Both the position numbers and the translations under genes were made by a program. 64,000 nucleotides of DNA from Farysia itapuensis. Its lineage: Eukaryota > Basidiomycota > Ustilaginomycetes > Ustilaginales > Ustilaginaceae. The first letter of the stretch is position 1; each line of letters opens with the position of its first letter. The stretch covers positions 62,001-126,000 of the forward strand of contig JALBYC010000014.1 in assembly GCA_023212645.1 (NCBI GenBank), given 5' to 3'. Under the pieces are notes generated by a model, which worked only from the letters and a program-made list of their open reading frames with translations, did no database searches and was not told the origin of the DNA. Positions 29,009 through 38,621 of this stretch are shown piece after piece.

Positions 29009-30643
29009 ATGGTCAACATCACCTACGGCGTTTTGCAAGCCATCGACGGCACAACTTCTGACTCGACCAACCTTGCCCAGAATGGAACCGACATCATCGT
29101 GACTTACGGCAGTGATGACTCACAAGTGGCAGCATATGCGCCTGGTGACATTTCATGGGTGTTGACCTGCACAGCCTTGGTGTGGATCATGATCCCTGGA
29201 CTCGGATACCTCTACTCTGGTCTTGCTCGCAGAAAGAATGCTCTCCACCTCTTGCTGCTCACCCTTGCCGCTCTGGCCGTAGTGTCATTTCAATGGTTCT
29301 TCTGGGGCTATTCGCTTGCCTTTTCGCAGACTTCAGGTGCCTTCCTAGGTAACCTGCGCAACTTCGGTCACATGGGTGTTTTGCAGAACCCCGTCTCTCA
29401 GGCCAACAACAAGATTCCCGAGATTGTCTACTCAATCTACCAGTGCATGTTTGCCAATTTGGTCCCAGCCATTGCCATCGGTGCCGCTTGTGAGCGTGGC
29501 CGAGTCTGGCCATTCCTCGTATTTACATTTGTCTGGACCACCCTGGTTTACGACGTGATCGCCTGTTGGGTCTGGAATCCCACTGGATGGGCGTACAAAT
29601 GGGGCGTGCTTGACTACGCGGGCGGAGGACCCGTCGAGATCAACTCGGGAATCACTGGCCTGGTGATTTCTTACTATCTTGGACCTCGTCATGGATTCGG
29701 CACAGAACGCCTTTTGTTCAAGCCCCACAATGTCTCGCACATTGTTCTCGGCACGGCTTTCCTCTGGATGGGATGGATCGGTTTCAACGGCGGCTCGACC
29801 TTTGGTGCCAACATCCGTGCTGGTATGGCCGTGAGTGCCACAAACTTGGCTGCTTCTACCGCCGGCTTGACCTGGATGTTCCTTGATTTCCGACTGGAGC
29901 GTAAATGGTCCGTCGTTGGTTTCTGCACCGGTGCCATTGCAGGTCTAGTCGCTATTACCCCCGCTGCTGGCTTCGTCGGATTACCTGCCTCTGTCCTCAT
30001 TGGTGTCGTCTCAGCTGCAGTATCGAATTTTGCCACTGTTCTCAAGGGACCTATGCGTGTGGATGATGTCATGGACATCTTCTCCGTCCACGCCCTCGCC
30101 GGCTACGTTGGCACCCTTCTCACTGGCATCTTCACTCAGGCATCGGTTGCGAACAATGACGGCTATCTTGTCATTCCTGGAGGCTGGCTGGACGGCAATT
30201 GGATTCAGCTCGCGTATCAGCTTGCTTACTGTGTTGCTGTCACTGCTTGGTGCGGCGGCGTCACCTTTGCCATCATGTTTGTGCTCGACCACACTCCTTT
30301 CATTGGGCCTTTCCGTTCCTCGGAAATGGGCGAGATCGTCGGCATGGACGAAGATCAGTGCGGTGAATGGGCGTACGACTATGCCTTCATCAACCGAGAT
30401 CTCGAAGGCAATTACAATCCCAACCACGGCCAGACTCTCGACATGCACGAGAAGGTCGATCACGTCACCAATGGATCGCTGCGATCCGACGACAACAGCA
30501 GCAGCCAAGAAGCAGCACCCGCTGGAGGCGCACTTGCCTCTCGCGGAAATCCACACGGTATCGACAAGTCAGAGGCAGCTGCTAACGTCGTTCCACCAAC
30601 TTCAGAAACTGCCCCACACGCCGCAACCGGAACTGCTTTATAG
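29009..30643 (+). CDS. Ammonium transporter, Mep/Amt family, Mep1/Mep3 class
   Basis: This 544-residue polytopic membrane protein moves ammonium across the plasma membrane. It has the Amt/Mep layout: a short outside N terminus with N-glycosylation sequons (NIT, NGT), eleven predicted membrane segments starting at DISWVLTCTALVWIMIPG, and a hydrophilic cytoplasmic tail. Signature segments include GYLYSGLARRKNALHL and MGWIGFNGGSTFGAN. At the conserved pore 'twin-His' pair the first position is Glu210 (DYAGGGPVEINSG) and the second is His361 (DIFSVHALAGYVG). Glu at the first site is characteristic of fungal Mep1/Mep3-like carriers, whereas Mep2-like sensors keep His. The upstream GATA cluster suggests nitrogen-regulated expression. 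Confidence 0.93.
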   Translation: MVNITYGVLQAIDGTTSDSTNLAQNGTDIIVTYGSDDSQVAAYAPGDISWVLTCTALVWIMIPGLGYLYSGLARRKNALHLLLLTLAALAVVSFQWFFWGYSLAFSQTSGAFLGNLRNFGHMGVLQNPVSQANNKIPEIVYSIYQCMFANLVPAIAIGAACERGRVWPFLVFTFVWTTLVYDVIACWVWNPTGWAYKWGVLDYAGGGPVEINSGITGLVISYYLGPRHGFGTERLLFKPHNVSHIVLGTAFLWMGWIGFNGGSTFGANIRAGMAVSATNLAASTAGLTWMFLDFRLERKWSVVGFCTGAIAGLVAITPAAGFVGLPASVLIGVVSAAVSNFATVLKGPMRVDDVMDIFSVHALAGYVGTLLTGIFTQASVANNDGYLVIPGGWLDGNWIQLAYQLAYCVAVTAWCGGVTFAIMFVLDHTPFIGPFRSSEMGEIVGMDEDQCGEWAYDYAFINRDLEGNYNPNHGQTLDMHEKVDHVTNGSLRSDDNSSSQEAAPAGGALASRGNPHGIDKSEAAANVVPPTSETAPHAATGTAL

Positions 30644-31154
30644 AACTGCGCGAATTAGTCCCCTGAACTCAATTGACGCGACCCCCTTGTAACCTTTTTT
30701 ATCACCTACGCATGTCTAATACGATCCACTAGGAAGGAACCAATAGCATTTGCAGCAAGTACTGTGCAGAGGGTGTCGCTTGCAGCCGTTAAAGGCCGCC
30801 ACTCGCCAGAGCTCGCAGCGCAGAACATGCAGGACTGCAGAGCGCAAAGCATTTTTGAATAGATTTTTGTTAGATTTCCCTCCCCGTATTTATCGGTGCG
30901 ATTGAGTCACGTGCACAGTACGCGTGTTGGCTATGTGGTGTTGGTTGGGAGTGTGAGTGTATGCCAAAGATGATTGAGCTTGGTCTGCATCGTATTGTCC
31001 AACACCCATTGTACCCTTTACTGTCCTGTGTCTTCCAGACGCAGAATGTCCATTTCGGCTCTCTACTGCTAGACATTGCAGCCATCGGTCAGGATTCCGT
31101 CATTGTGCCGACAACTTCATTTCAAGGCCAAGCTTGTCATTAGGTTAGCCTCTG
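30644..31154. other. Intergenic region between ammonium transporter and kinesin gene
   Basis: These 511 bases hold the 3' flank of the ammonium transporter and the promoter of the kinesin gene. A TCACGTG motif lies near 30906. Short open frames here have no domain content. No RNA gene was seen. Confidence 0.45.
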
Positions 31155-34100
31155 ATGTCTCCAGCAGTGACACGTGCATCGGCTCAACCACGCAGCTCGG
31201 ACTCTGACGCTGACGGCTCCAGCTCAACTACTTCTCAAAGGCTGCCTTTTGTTCCTAAGCGCAAGGAACGCAAGCCTCAGCCGTATACTTATCTTGAGCC
31301 TTTACAACGTCGGGCCAGCGCTGACTCGCTACCAAACTTGGCAGCCCAGCAACATCAGGCTCAGCAACAGCAGCGACAGTCCTCTCTGGAAGCGATTGGA
31401 ACAACCCGTGCTACTGTTACGGATCTGCCACCTCGACCGCAGTCGGCTTGGGGAGCTCCGCCTATTGCTCGTATCACCCAGACACCTCAGTCCAGACCAG
31501 CCCGTGTAGTGATCGTGCCAGCACAGCCGTCTGCAACGAAGCCGACACCGAACGAACCTGTGTTCGTCGCAAAACCACCTGTGCTCCGAGCGAAAGCATC
31601 GCTCACCGTTCTGCCCACAAGAAGCACTCTAGCAGCACCGATCATGCCTGCAACGCCGACAGCTGCGCGGCCACGGTCGCAAACACCAACACCAGTGTCG
31701 GCCGCTCCCAAGATCAAAGCCGCAGTATCGGCAGATGTGGCCGCTCGCATTCGATCGCCAAAGAAACAAGCTTCTTCGCCAGCTTTGCGTACGTCTGTTC
31801 AGACTGTCATGGCCAGTTCCAGCAACAATCGAACACCGACGGGAAATCACAGTCCCAGCCAGAGACCTGCAAGTACGCTACGCCAGCAAGCAAGCTTTGT
31901 ATCGTCACCACTAGTGCCAACTGTTCGTCAGGAGGCTGGCGAGATCATTTCCGAGGACCTTGTTTCACATGACGACGCTGAGGTTGGAGAAAGCTCGTTT
32001 GTCTACGACGGAAGCTCTGATCGGGGCGCATCGCTCAATGGCGCTGAAGAACAAGATACGGTGAGGGTGCATATCCGGCTGCGTCCACCAAAATCTGGCG
32101 AAGACTGTGCATGGATCGCCAATCCGTATAGCGGCTCTGTAGCTCTGGAGCCAGGACTCGCTGCTTCTCGTGTACAAAGTGCCAATCTGGGCCCCTTTGC
32201 CTTTGATGGCGTCCAGACTGGAAGTGCCAACCGATCTGTCTACATTTCGGTTGCGCGTCCGCTTGTCCGGTCCGCACTGGACGGCTACGATGCAGTAGTG
32301 TTCGCGTACGGCCAAACCGCTTCTGGCAAGACATTTACTCTTTCTGGTGACGAGAAGGGTCAGGAACCAGGCATCATTCCGCGTGCCGTGCGTGACATCT
32401 TCCGCGGCATTAAACAAAGCTCAGCTCGACGAGAGTATCTCCTCCGAGCAAGTTACCTCGAAATTTGGAACGAGGTGGTCAAAGATCTTCTGGAGCCGAG
32501 CAATGTGCCGCACGTGCGCGACGACCGACGTCGAGGCGGCAAGGGCACTACCGTTCAGCCACTAAGAGAAGAAATTGTCACTTCGGCAGCCCAAGTGAAG
32601 GAGCTACTCAACCGCGGACAAGCAAATCGCCACGTGGGAGCAACGGACTGGAACGAGCGCAGCTCACGATCGCACACCTGCTTTAAGATCACAATCGAGT
32701 CGTGGGATCGCAGTATGACTTCTGAATGGGACCAGTGCGCTTCTGACCCAGTAGATGCCCGGCTGGGCAAAAAGGTAACAGTCTCGGAACTCTGTCTCAT
32801 CGACTTGGCCGGGTCGGAAAGATACGTTTCTCAAGGATCAGATAGACGTGCTGAAGGTGCTCACATCAACAAGTCTCTGCTGACTCTTGGCAAAGTTATC
32901 TTTGCACTGTCTGACAAGGCGACTCGCACGCTAGGCAGTAGCGCAAATGGGGCCGCCGCTCACATTCCCTACCGAGATTCTAAGCTGACGCGCATATTGC
33001 AAAATTCGCTTTCTGGACACGCTCGAGTCGCTGTAGTCTGCACACTCAACCCGAGTCCGTCGGCTGTGGATGAAAGTCTGTCGACACTCAACTTCGCAAA
33101 ACGGATCAAGAAAGTCAGTCTCAATGCACGACGGAACGAGGTAGACTCTGGTATGGGAGGCCTGGGAGCCGAAGCGCAAGCTCTCATCCTGAGATATCAG
33201 AATGAGGCCACTGCTCTGCGACAGATGGTAGAAGACCTCCAAAACAATGGTCACCAGTCTTCGAACGCGCAGCAGATCTCTGTCGTAGAGGACGAGAGGA
33301 TACGAGAGCTGCAGGAGAGACTAGACGTCATTGGTAGTCTGGTCGTCCGCGGTGGACGAGGTAGTGCAGATGACGAGGTTCTTGACGCTCATGCCTTTGA
33401 CGAAGACGACGACGATGATAATATGCGGACGCCAGCCGGTGGTCTAAGTCCTTCCATCTCTGCATCAAATGCGGTCGCCAATTCGAGGAGCACGTCCGCA
33501 TCATCTGCGTCTACAGCAGGGGGCGTACGCCATGTTGCCCGACCTGTGTCTCCTGTAAAGCGATCAACTGCTTCTTATCTGTTTGGCTTTGACGACCCGC
33601 CACACGTTTTGGCGGAGAAGCTGTTTGCCGCCAACAAGAAGATAGAGAATTTGACCAGAGAGCTAGCGGCACGCCCATCGCTGTCCGGCACTTCTCGAGA
33701 TCAAGCTGATTTGATCGCCCGTCAAGCCCAACAGATCCGCGAGTTGGAAGCAGTCTGTGAAGCTCAAGCTCAAGACGCACCCCCAAAAATCCGCGAAGAC
33801 GTCGAGCGCGAGTTCGGTACACAGATCTCTCAGCTCCGTCAGCAGCTCGCTCAAAAAGACGATTTCCTTGCCAATTTGCAAGTCGAAGGGGACCGACTGC
33901 GAAGAGTGAATGCGCAATTGATGCAACTGGCGCATCAGCAGACTGCCGACATGGTCGAGAATCTCTCCTCGCCCATGAGGGGCAACCCTTACGCTACCTC
34001 TCCGCTCACAAAGTCGGTAGCAAACGGGGCACTGCAGAACTCGACAAACACGCCCGTGTCCCGCAGACAAGCACAGCTACGCACAGAAAATCTGACGCCG

Positions 34101-34355
34101 AAACCGCGCCCCATGAGTCTCTTTAATCCTTCATTCGGCGCCAATTCCTCCACGCCCTTCAGCCTCGATATTGCCAAAGCGGACGCAGCTCAGCCACAGA
34201 CGGAAAAGTCCGAGCGCAAATTGCGGGAACAGAGAAGATCCATCAGCAACGATTATACCCTCCTCCAACGAGGCCTTAATGACCTGGAAGCCGAAATGAG
34301 TTCCAAGCTCACACCTTCAGACACCTTTGCCAACGTAGCGCAGTACTTAGCATAA
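31155..34355 (+). CDS. Kinesin-7 family motor protein
   Basis: This 1066-residue protein has a disordered Pro/Ser/Ala/Gln-rich N-terminal extension of about 300 residues. A kinesin motor domain (about 300-655) and a C-terminal coiled-coil and basic tail follow. Motor signatures are the P-loop GQTASGKT (about 385-392), switch I NERSSRSH, switch II DLAGSE, and LTRILQNSLSGHARVAVVCT with the neck-linker region after LNFAKRIKKV. The Ala in GQTASGKT and the long N-terminal extension favour the kinesin-7 (CENP-E/Kip2) group. Such motors act at microtubule plus ends or in organelle transport. All nucleotide-binding residues are intact, so it should be an active ATPase. The subtype within kinesin-7 cannot be settled by eye. 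Confidence 0.88.
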   Translation: MSPAVTRASAQPRSSDSDADGSSSTTSQRLPFVPKRKERKPQPYTYLEPLQRRASADSLPNLAAQQHQAQQQQRQSSLEAIGTTRATVTDLPPRPQSAWGAPPIARITQTPQSRPARVVIVPAQPSATKPTPNEPVFVAKPPVLRAKASLTVLPTRSTLAAPIMPATPTAARPRSQTPTPVSAAPKIKAAVSADVAARIRSPKKQASSPALRTSVQTVMASSSNNRTPTGNHSPSQRPASTLRQQASFVSSPLVPTVRQEAGEIISEDLVSHDDAEVGESSFVYDGSSDRGASLNGAEEQDTVRVHIRLRPPKSGEDCAWIANPYSGSVALEPGLAASRVQSANLGPFAFDGVQTGSANRSVYISVARPLVRSALDGYDAVVFAYGQTASGKTFTLSGDEKGQEPGIIPRAVRDIFRGIKQSSARREYLLRASYLEIWNEVVKDLLEPSNVPHVRDDRRRGGKGTTVQPLREEIVTSAAQVKELLNRGQANRHVGATDWNERSSRSHTCFKITIESWDRSMTSEWDQCASDPVDARLGKKVTVSELCLIDLAGSERYVSQGSDRRAEGAHINKSLLTLGKVIFALSDKATRTLGSSANGAAAHIPYRDSKLTRILQNSLSGHARVAVVCTLNPSPSAVDESLSTLNFAKRIKKVSLNARRNEVDSGMGGLGAEAQALILRYQNEATALRQMVEDLQNNGHQSSNAQQISVVEDERIRELQERLDVIGSLVVRGGRGSADDEVLDAHAFDEDDDDDNMRTPAGGLSPSISASNAVANSRSTSASSASTAGGVRHVARPVSPVKRSTASYLFGFDDPPHVLAEKLFAANKKIENLTRELAARPSLSGTSRDQADLIARQAQQIRELEAVCEAQAQDAPPKIREDVEREFGTQISQLRQQLAQKDDFLANLQVEGDRLRRVNAQLMQLAHQQTADMVENLSSPMRGNPYATSPLTKSVANGALQNSTNTPVSRRQAQLRTENLTPKPRPMSLFNPSFGANSSTPFSLDIAKADAAQPQTEKSERKLREQRRSISNDYTLLQRGLNDLEAEMSSKLTPSDTFANVAQYLA

Positions 34356-34625
34356 CCAGATAAAATACCACACGCGACTTCATGAACCATCTTTCATCCA
34401 TTTGCGTACTCTGTCAGTAATAATGCAGATGTTACCGACACCTTTTATGTTGAATATAATCAGCCAAACAAAATAAGCCACTTATATTCTGAGAAAAAAA
34501 ATGGTTTGGCGCTGACTCGAACAAAGTCGAGCAACTGACGAGAGCCGTACCTTCCAGCAAGAACCACGGTAGCCAGTGTAGCCACGGAACCAAAAAACAC
34601 AACCGGATGCTGATGCAAAAAAATT

Positions 34626-34727
34626 GACTAGTCTGGGATTCGAACCCAGGAATGCTAGAGTTTGTCCGAGCGAATGCGCTCGGTAGATTCCTAAATCTAG
34701 TGTGTTAGGCCTCTTCACCAACCAGCC
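34626..34727 (-). tRNA. Intron-containing tRNA, anticodon UAG (Leu-like)
   Basis: The minus strand folds into a tRNA. There is a 7-bp acceptor stem (two G-U pairs), D-arm GTG...CAC, a perfect 5-bp anticodon stem CTAGA/TCTAG, and a perfect T-stem CTGGG/CCCAG around TTCGAAT. The A box (TGGTGAAGAGG) and B box (GGTTCGAATCC) are intact. The gene is followed after one base (discriminator A) by an A and seven Ts, an RNA polymerase III terminator. Anticodon TAG is at 34693-34691. A 29-base intron (34689-34661), starting one base after the anticodon, contains a 7-bp hairpin. The UAG anticodon, D-loop and A73 suggest tRNA-Leu, but the variable region is only 5 bases, whereas Leu tRNAs normally have a long variable arm. 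Isotype is therefore uncertain. Confidence 0.75.
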
Positions 34728-35330
34728 TGGAGTAGTGAGTGGAGGGGAAAATAAGGATATATGATAAAGCATTTAGTGCATCCGGTGGCTGCCAAATGCG
34801 GGACACTGCATTGTGTGTCTGGACTCACCACACTGTTGTGGTTGCTTCTAAACTCAGCTTTCGGCCATCGCTTTCCACCTCCGTCTCACGCCCGGCCTTT
34901 GTCATCCAGTCGCCGTCCAGCACGACTGCATAGGGCACGCAAACACAGTCCAGACTTTGCCTTACGGCGTGCAACCTGCTCCTTTTTGTTCGCACATTGG
35001 CTATTGTGCAGCAGTGTCTGGGCTCAAAAGCGCGGCCTGTCATCTACCACGGCGGCGAAGCTAAGATTCGACAGCTTCATTCCCGCTCCACAAGACGTGC
35101 ATTGGTGATTGTGAGTGGCCGGAACGAGTCGCTGGCCACACCCGACAAAGTCCAGACCTTGTGCTGACTTGCAGTCAAGGTATCCGCTCATCGGCGATTC
35201 CCAAACACCGGCGGCATTGGACGAAGTCATCAACTTGCCTAGCGCCACACCTACTTACACTGCCTTGCAGACACCGGCATTGTGTCGATCTCCGAGCTGT
35301 CGCGCGGCATCGAGACAGAGGAGCGACAGC
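34728..35330. other. Intergenic region between the tRNA gene and the DUF2015 gene
   Basis: These 603 bases contain the upstream flank of the minus-strand tRNA and the promoter and leader of the DUF2015 gene. The region 34740-35110 is open in several frames but shows no recognisable protein. Nothing else was identified. Confidence 0.4.
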
Positions 35331-35926
35331 ATGTACTATCCGCTTTTGACGTCGTCCTTCTTCCTGGTGCTGTTCATCATAGCGTACCGACAGAGACGCT
35401 TCTTCACATCGTTCCTGCCCGCTTCTGTCCAGGCTTCGCTGCCGGCCTTTCTACAGCCAGAGTCTGGGCCGTCTTTGCCCCTTTCTCAGTTCCCGTCGTC
35501 CGGCGTTCCATGGACTCGCCGCTTTTCGCTGACCAACTGGACCCAAAGCCGAGGCTATGAGAGCATTCCGGGCTTCGACTGGGCTTCCAATATCCGCAAT
35601 GGCCTCAGCAGCAGTCTCTTTGATGTACACGCAAACGTAGCCTCCGCGGACAGCCGAACAGGCCTCGACCCTCGCGGAGCTCAAGATATCCAGACCATCA
35701 TGGCCAGATACAACGTGGTGAGTAAAATTTCGGGTCAGGTATGGAAGCAAGACACACCGCTGACGTGCAGCAACTTTAATTATAGTCTTTCGATGAAGCG
35801 AGATTAATACGACACAAGCAGACGCTTGCCAACAACAATGTCGATCCAGTCACCGGTCTGCCTCTCGACTCGAAAGCCGTGACGAGTCTCGGCGGTCGAG
35901 TCCCCTCCAGTAGTAATCGTACTTGA
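35331..35926 (+). CDS. DUF2015 (UPF0357) small membrane-anchored protein, two exons
   Basis: Exon 1 is 35331-35717 and exon 2 is 35786-35926. The 68-base intron has donor GTGAGT and acceptor TTATAG in phase 0, giving 175 residues. The N terminus has a hydrophobic signal-anchor (YYPLLTSSFFLVLFIIAY). The C terminus, completed only by splicing, reads MARYNVSFDEARLIRHKQT and then LANNNVDPVTGLPLDSKAV. This is the conserved end of the fungal DUF2015 family (yeast YCL012C), whose members carry FDEAR...NNGIxPDGxPxDPK. The function of the family is unknown. Without the intron the frame would miss this conserved end, which supports the splice model. The gene converges on the Ser-rich protein gene, 146 bases away. 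Confidence 0.8.
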
Positions 35927-36072
35927 ACATAGACTTGCACTCAATTTTGCTTTTGTGCTCGTACCTTCGACGCACAGGATTTTGAAAGATACACACTCGT
36001 TCAGTGAAACGGTGACTATTCTGATATTCATATCGAAGCCTATGAGTACAAGTTGACGTAACGTGAATAACA

Positions 36073-38621
36073 TCAAGCAAGAATGCGGGCTGGAGTTGCT
36101 GTAGGTACCTGAAGGGTGGCGAGGGACGGGTCTGGCATTGAAAACGTGCTGCGTCGTCTGCGACCGGTTGTGTCGTAGTCACAATCCAGTAGATCGCTGT
36201 CTTCTGTCTCTGAGGCGGTTTCGGGGACGTCCGGGACGAAGCGTGAGCGCGAGAAACGGCGATCGAGCGTGCCACCAGCGCAGCTGCTGGTGCGCGGCGT
36301 TATAGGCGGCGTCAGCAAGCGCGAGTTTGTAGTCTCCTTTGGCTCTATAGGCGCGATTTGGAACGAAGTCAAATCAAATTTGATGGGACTTTCCGGACTG
36401 AGGAAAGCATCGCCGTTGCTCTTTGCGCTGACATGCCGAACGAGATCTTGGGCAGAAGCGCGACGACCTAGTGAGCCAAGTCGCAGAGGAATGAAGTCAC
36501 CGCCTTCGTCAGAGTAATCAGAGGCTGCGATGCTGATCTTCCTGCCAAAGGTGCCTAGATGAGGAGCAGACAAAGAGGGCATGACGACCATCCTGCCATC
36601 GCTTAGCAAATGGTTGGTATGGTTGTTGTCGTCGTCATCGTCAACAAGCGAAGCTTCGCGCGAGTGGCCCTGCAGAATTGTAGGCATCGTGCTCGCTGTA
36701 GCCGGAACGGTTGCGGACGAAGGTGACGGTGGCAAACCCTCAATGCGGCCTGAAGAACGACGTCGCCCCATCGACCACAAGATATTTGGGTCGAGATTAG
36801 GTCGTTTCTTCTGCTGGTCCACAATTCGACCGAGTGATGCCGGACCGCTCAGAGCTGGGCCCGCTGCCGGTAGCGAAGTGTCGAATGGATCCACGCTTCG
36901 CAGGCCAAAAGCTACCGGCTCACCTCGTACTGATGAACCTGTAGTCGACGGACGTTGAAGCCGGCCTTTTGACGCCCTGGGTAGAGTGTCAAATGCACGT
37001 TTTGGACGCTCGCTCTTGTTGGGAGCCGAAGAAATGGAGATCACTGGCACGTTGATGCTCGGATTTGTGCCGTGCGCCAGTGGGCTGCCGGGAGGACGTT
37101 GCGGCTGATTTGCCACAAAGACGGATGAAGCAAAGCTTGCCGAGGACAAGGAAGGACCCATCGGTAGACTAGAGCAGCTCCCGTTGTCCAGAGGATAGCC
37201 CGAATAAGCAGAAGAGGCATAGGATGAAGCGCCATCATCGGAAGCATCCACAAAGACATGTTCCATCATCAAACTATCGCGTTGGTGGACAGGGTTCGAA
37301 ATGTTACGAGGCCATGTAGACTGTGAGTGCGTCGAACGCGCGTAGCGATGCTTGACCCTAGGTCGATGGCTGATACTGCTCTGCCAAGAGGCGCGAGTTG
37401 CAGCATCTTCCAAGGTCTTTTCCCAGTCTGCTTCATCCAAGCCTTGCTGAGAGCTCTTTCCCAGGGTATGTGTGGAGGAATTGGGTGAGCTGTGCTGGGA
37501 GAAAAAGGTGCGTAAAGACTCGCGAGAGCTAGCGGCTTTCACCTTGGAGCTTTCCTTCTTGCCCCAGCTACTGCGACCTATGCTGTTTGGCAATTCACCG
37601 GTGCCCATTTCCGGAGAGGTTGCCGTCGACGAGCCACCCTGGGACGAGGAAAATGTCGTGGTGTAAGAAGACGCCGAGCTAGGTGGAGATAGTGCGTTCT
37701 GCTGCCATGCCATGACTGAAAAGTGGTTGGCCAGTGTTTCCACGGGCTCCTCGACCTCTGCGCCCGCAGTGGAGGGCCGAACTCGCGGGAAAGTGTTGTG
37801 TTGTCTTTCTCTACTTGAGGACGGCGCAGTAGGAGGTGTGGATTCTTTGGATGCGCCAAAGGAAGGGATGATTTTCATGACAAAGCGCGATCTTCTCTTA
37901 GATGGTGTGCCGCTGCCCGAAGGCGAGGGGCTCATTCCCTGAAGTTGCGACATCAGACGCGAGCTGGGATCTTGGCTAGCCAAGTTTGGACCTGGTTAAG
38001 ACAATTGCTGCTGTGGCGTTTAGAAGGAGCCCGAGGAGCAACGAGTTCAGAGACCTGAGCGGGATAAGAAGCGTCTGATACCTTGTCTGATTCCACTGAC
38101 TCTTTGCTGCTGAGTGCACAGGAGATTGCTGACGATCCGCGAGGAGGAATGCGAGCTTCGAGTCCAGGAGTGGAGGGGGGCTGGGAAAGCTCTTCTTCGT
38201 CAGTGTTGGTCAACAAAAGCTCCTGAATGTCCTCGTCGTGCTCTTGAGGCGATGTGACAACCTGTTGCAGGTGTTCCGAGTTAGGGTGAACGAGCAGGGT
38301 ACTTCTGGAAAAATGTGTTTGGGCGTAGTGCATAGCCCCGTAGCGGGCGGCTTCTTGTGATGGCGAGACAAAGGCAGAGGCAGATGTAGTGGCTGAGCGA
38401 CTGAAGCCGGGACGCTGGGGAAAGGCAGAGGAGACTGGAGATGCAGGCAAGCTTTGAACACCGTCTGTGTTGCCACGTGCGCTATTAGACCTTGGACGAG
38501 AGAAACCGTCTGGGAGCGTGAGAGGGAATTTGCTAGATGTAGGAGGGCAAAGGTTCTCTACCAAGTAACTTGACTGGCCTGTACTCGATATGGAGGGAGT
38601 AAGGACCGCGAGATGGGACAT
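36073..38621 (-). CDS. Unknown Ser/Pro-rich protein, probably two exons
   Basis: Two long frames on the minus strand (start ATG at 38621; stop at 36073) are both Ser/Pro/Thr-rich with many SP and RRxS sites and no recognised domain. A plausible join uses donor GTATCA at 38081 and acceptor AACTTCAG ending at 37939 (143 bases, phase 0), giving about 801 residues. Other phase-0 donors exist in between, so the exact intron is uncertain. The alternative is two separate genes, because the first frame ends in TGATG, where the TGA stop overlaps the ATG of the second frame at 37953. The protein looks disordered and phosphorylated. A short segment SRSRFVPDVPETASETEDSD lies near the C terminus. I do not recognise the family. 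Confidence 0.6.

Noticed and set aside
34480..34605. Second tRNA-like element next to the tRNA gene (GTTCGAGTC box and a seven-T run on the minus strand)
   Set aside because: The B-box-like word is good, but the A box lacks its key A, the acceptor stem has two mismatches, and no D or anticodon arm can be formed. At most it is a decayed tRNA.
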